Part shown: in pieces, positions 62,529 to 64,000 of the stretch
How the letters are laid out: the number at the start of each line of letters is the position of its first letter
How positions within the stretch are numbered: position 1 is the stretch's first letter
NCBI RefSeq assembly: GCF_007558865.1
Contig: NZ_VLPK01000006.1
Coordinates: 1-64,000 of the forward strand
Origin: Mucilaginibacter corticis
GTDB taxonomy: Bacteria; Bacteroidota; Bacteroidia; Sphingobacteriales; Sphingobacteriaceae
Length of the DNA stretch: 64,000 nucleotides
Reading direction: 5' to 3'
Made by a program: the position numbers and the translations under genes
The notes under the pieces: model-generated
What the model was told of the DNA's origin: nothing
Seen by the model: the letters and a program-made list of their open reading frames with translations, nothing else
Database searches by the model: none

Positions 62529-63026
62529 CCTATAAAAGTATTTGGTAACGGAGCCGCAGGCTTCATCGGAACTGCCATCGTGCAGGAATTATTAAGTGCA
62601 GGCCAGGAGGCGCCGGGGCTGGCGCGCTCGGAAGCATCGGCCTAAAAGATAATTCATGCAGGCGCAGAAGTGCTGCGCGGCGATCTGGAAGACCAGGAAA
62701 GTTTGCGGACCGGCGCCGCACAGGCAGAAGGCGTGATCCATGCCGGTTTTATTCATGATTTTACCCGTTTCGCGGAAGTCTGCGAAGTAGACAAGATAGC
62801 CATTCAAACCATTGGCGCTGTATTGGCAGGTTCGGGCCGCCCCTTTATCGTCACTTCAGGCACGGCATTGGCCAGCCCGGGACAAATGGCGACGGAGAAT
62901 ATCAAACCGCCGGTCAACCCGGGATGGCCGCGGGCTTCGGAGCAAACAGGTGATACTGTTGGTGCAGCATCGGTGCGATTGTCGCCTTCCGCACGCGGTA
63001 AGGGGGATCATCATGGCAGGGTTTAA
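62529..63026 (+). pseudogene. SDR-family NAD-dependent epimerase remnant
   Basis: No start; reads VFGNGAAGFIGTAIVQELL (damaged GxxGxxG), then TAA at 62643-62645 in frame (ASA-stop-KIIHAGAEVLRGDLEDQESL), then AEGVIHAGFIHDF, VIVTSGTAL-like core (read FIVTSGTALASP), VRLSPSARGKGDHH; the C-terminal third is missing. GAA to TAA would explain the stop. Confidence 0.75.
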
Positions 63027-63096
63027 GGAATAAGTGTGGCAAGGGATCCCTGCTAAACTTATCGTGTTACTGGTTTATTTTTTCACGGTCCCTGTT

Positions 63097-63104
63097 TATA
63101 TTTG
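63097..63104 (+). promoter_or_regulatory. -7 box TATATTTG before RRM gene
   Basis: Exact TAnnTTTG box ending 4 nt before ATG 63109, so the transcript would have almost no leader. Confidence 0.5.
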
Positions 63105-63108
63105 CCCT

Positions 63109-63348
63109 ATGACCTCAAAATTATTCGTAGTGGGTTTTCCGCGGGAGATGACGGAGACCACTTTGCTGGATGTGTTCAGTATGCACGGGAGCGTAGTAGC
63201 TTTGAATATTGTGAAAGACAAAGCGGCAGGGTTTAGTTTGGGCTATGGTTTCGTGGAGATGAGCGTACGCCCTTTTGATAAGAGGCCGGCTTTGAAATAC
63301 CATGCCAAGGAAACGGCCGAGACGGCAAATGAGTTAATTTACAAATAA
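63109..63348 (+). CDS. RRM-fold RNA-binding protein
   Basis: Start ATG 63109 (MTSKLFVVGFPREMTETTLL); the longer frame from 63034 is rejected because its extension contains the promoter. 79 aa. RNP-2 LFVVGF, RNP-1-like LGYGFVEM. Single RRM proteins are common in Bacteroidota and bind RNA, role in regulation unclear. Confidence 0.8.
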   Translation: MTSKLFVVGFPREMTETTLLDVFSMHGSVVALNIVKDKAAGFSLGYGFVEMSVRPFDKRPALKYHAKETAETANELIYK

Positions 63349-63354
63349 CCAGCA

Positions 63355-64000
63355 ATGCCGAAATTCCACTTTATATCGCTCCTGCCGCATCCGCTACTAC
63401 AGCCATTCCTGGCAAAACTGTGGGTATTCGAGAGTGAAGGGCGGATGCCCGAGAGGGAAGTAAAACTGATCGTACCCAACGGCAATTTTAAAATGGCATT
63501 TGCTTACCGCAACGGTATCGGCACAAACATCGCTGGACAAAGCTTCGTCATGCCTGAATACCAACTCACCCTTTCCGGCCTGATCGATGAACCCGTGCGC
63601 CTGGACGCGCAGACGGATGCGCAGACGGGCACCATTGGCGTGGAATTCAAGCCGCTGGGTGCTTACCGTTTTTTCCGGCTGGGTTATGCGGATCTCAAGA
63701 ATCAGATCCTGCCACTGGAAGACCTGGCGGGCCAGGCAGTCACCGGGCTGCGCTGGCGCATGGCCGAAGCCGGTACGTTAGCGGCTAAAGTGCAGCTCTT
63801 GCAGGAATTTTTGTTAAGCAGGTTAGCAGCGACAAGCAGCGACCCAATTTTCGACTATTGCACCCAACGAATCACGGCTACCCAAGGCGTCGTGAGCATC
63901 TCCCAACTGGAAAAAGAAACCGGATATAGCGCTCGTTGGCTGAATGTCAAGTTCGCGGAACGCTTAGGCACGAATCCCAAGAACCTGGCGGCGATCACTC
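63355..64000 (+). CDS. AraC-type regulator, partial (N-terminal part)
   Basis: ATG 63355, open to the window end (215 codons): MPKFHFISLLPHPLLQPF; helix-turn-helix begins VVSISQLEKETGYSARWLNVKFAE near residue 180. It is 6 bp after the RRM gene. C-terminus lies outside the window. Confidence 0.8.
   Translation, partial: MPKFHFISLLPHPLLQPFLAKLWVFESEGRMPEREVKLIVPNGNFKMAFAYRNGIGTNIAGQSFVMPEYQLTLSGLIDEPVRLDAQTDAQTGTIGVEFKPLGAYRFFRLGYADLKNQILPLEDLAGQAVTGLRWRMAEAGTLAAKVQLLQEFLLSRLAATSSDPIFDYCTQRITATQGVVSISQLEKETGYSARWLNVKFAERLGTNPKNLAAIT

Overview
The window reads as chromosome of a Bacteroidota bacterium, most likely Sphingobacteriaceae (Mucilaginibacter/Pedobacter-like). The grounds are Bacteroidota-type promoters (TAnnTTTG -7 boxes, few Shine-Dalgarno sequences), a Nudix-type AraR regulator, dense glycoside-hydrolase clusters and many small lipoproteins. 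This placement is inferred from gene content, since no rRNA or other marker is present.

Layout. 1-6.6 kb: stress and repair genes (manganese catalase, a PRC-barrel/DUF892 fusion, Ku with two small partners, a HAD phosphatase) between decayed kinase and DUF4142 remnants. 6.6-13.4 kb: signalling (hybrid histidine kinase, transglutaminase, ECF sigma factor, PAS kinase, PAS membrane protein, first Nudix-like regulator). 13.5-37.9 kb: a large pentose-glycan locus. A minus-strand operon (aldose epimerase, GH43, GH31, GH27, GH127) diverges from araR. araR is followed by a plus-strand operon: fused ribulokinase-ribulose-phosphate epimerase, arabinose isomerase, SSS symporter, GH43, GH10, GH43, GH8 and two esterases. 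Two matching 21-bp inverted repeats (TAAGTGT-N7-ACACTTA type) lie before the two operons and are probably AraR operators. Together the genes would debranch and depolymerise acetylated arabinoxylan or arabinan, import L-arabinose and turn it into xylulose 5-phosphate. No SusC/SusD pair is present. 37.9-44 kb: a minus-strand fucose cluster (GH29, aldo/keto reductase, mutarotase, dehydrogenase, HAD) diverging from an AraC regulator. 44.4-50.4 kb: lipoproteins with beta-propeller or TIG/NHL repeats and a LytS/NarL-type two-component pair.

50.4-59.3 kb is an AT-rich accessory island: an IS3 remnant, a duplicated small gene (one copy broken), an exonuclease VII-like gene split by an in-frame TAA from a coiled-coil/membrane tail, a frameshifted winged-helix gene, a type IV AbiEi/AbiEii system with a readable promoter and palindromic operator, a three-gene unknown operon whose first gene also carries an in-frame TAA, and three repeated minus-strand hairpin terminators with one good promoter (candidate small RNAs). 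59.4-64 kb: two MDR oxidoreductases, Crp and HxlR regulators, a decayed SDR gene, an RRM protein and the start of an AraC-type gene running off the window.

The best leads are the membrane-anchored exonuclease VII-like gene and its interrupted neighbours, the AraB-AraD fusion with its paired operators, and the hairpin/small-RNA array. No CRISPR array, tRNA or rRNA gene was recognised.
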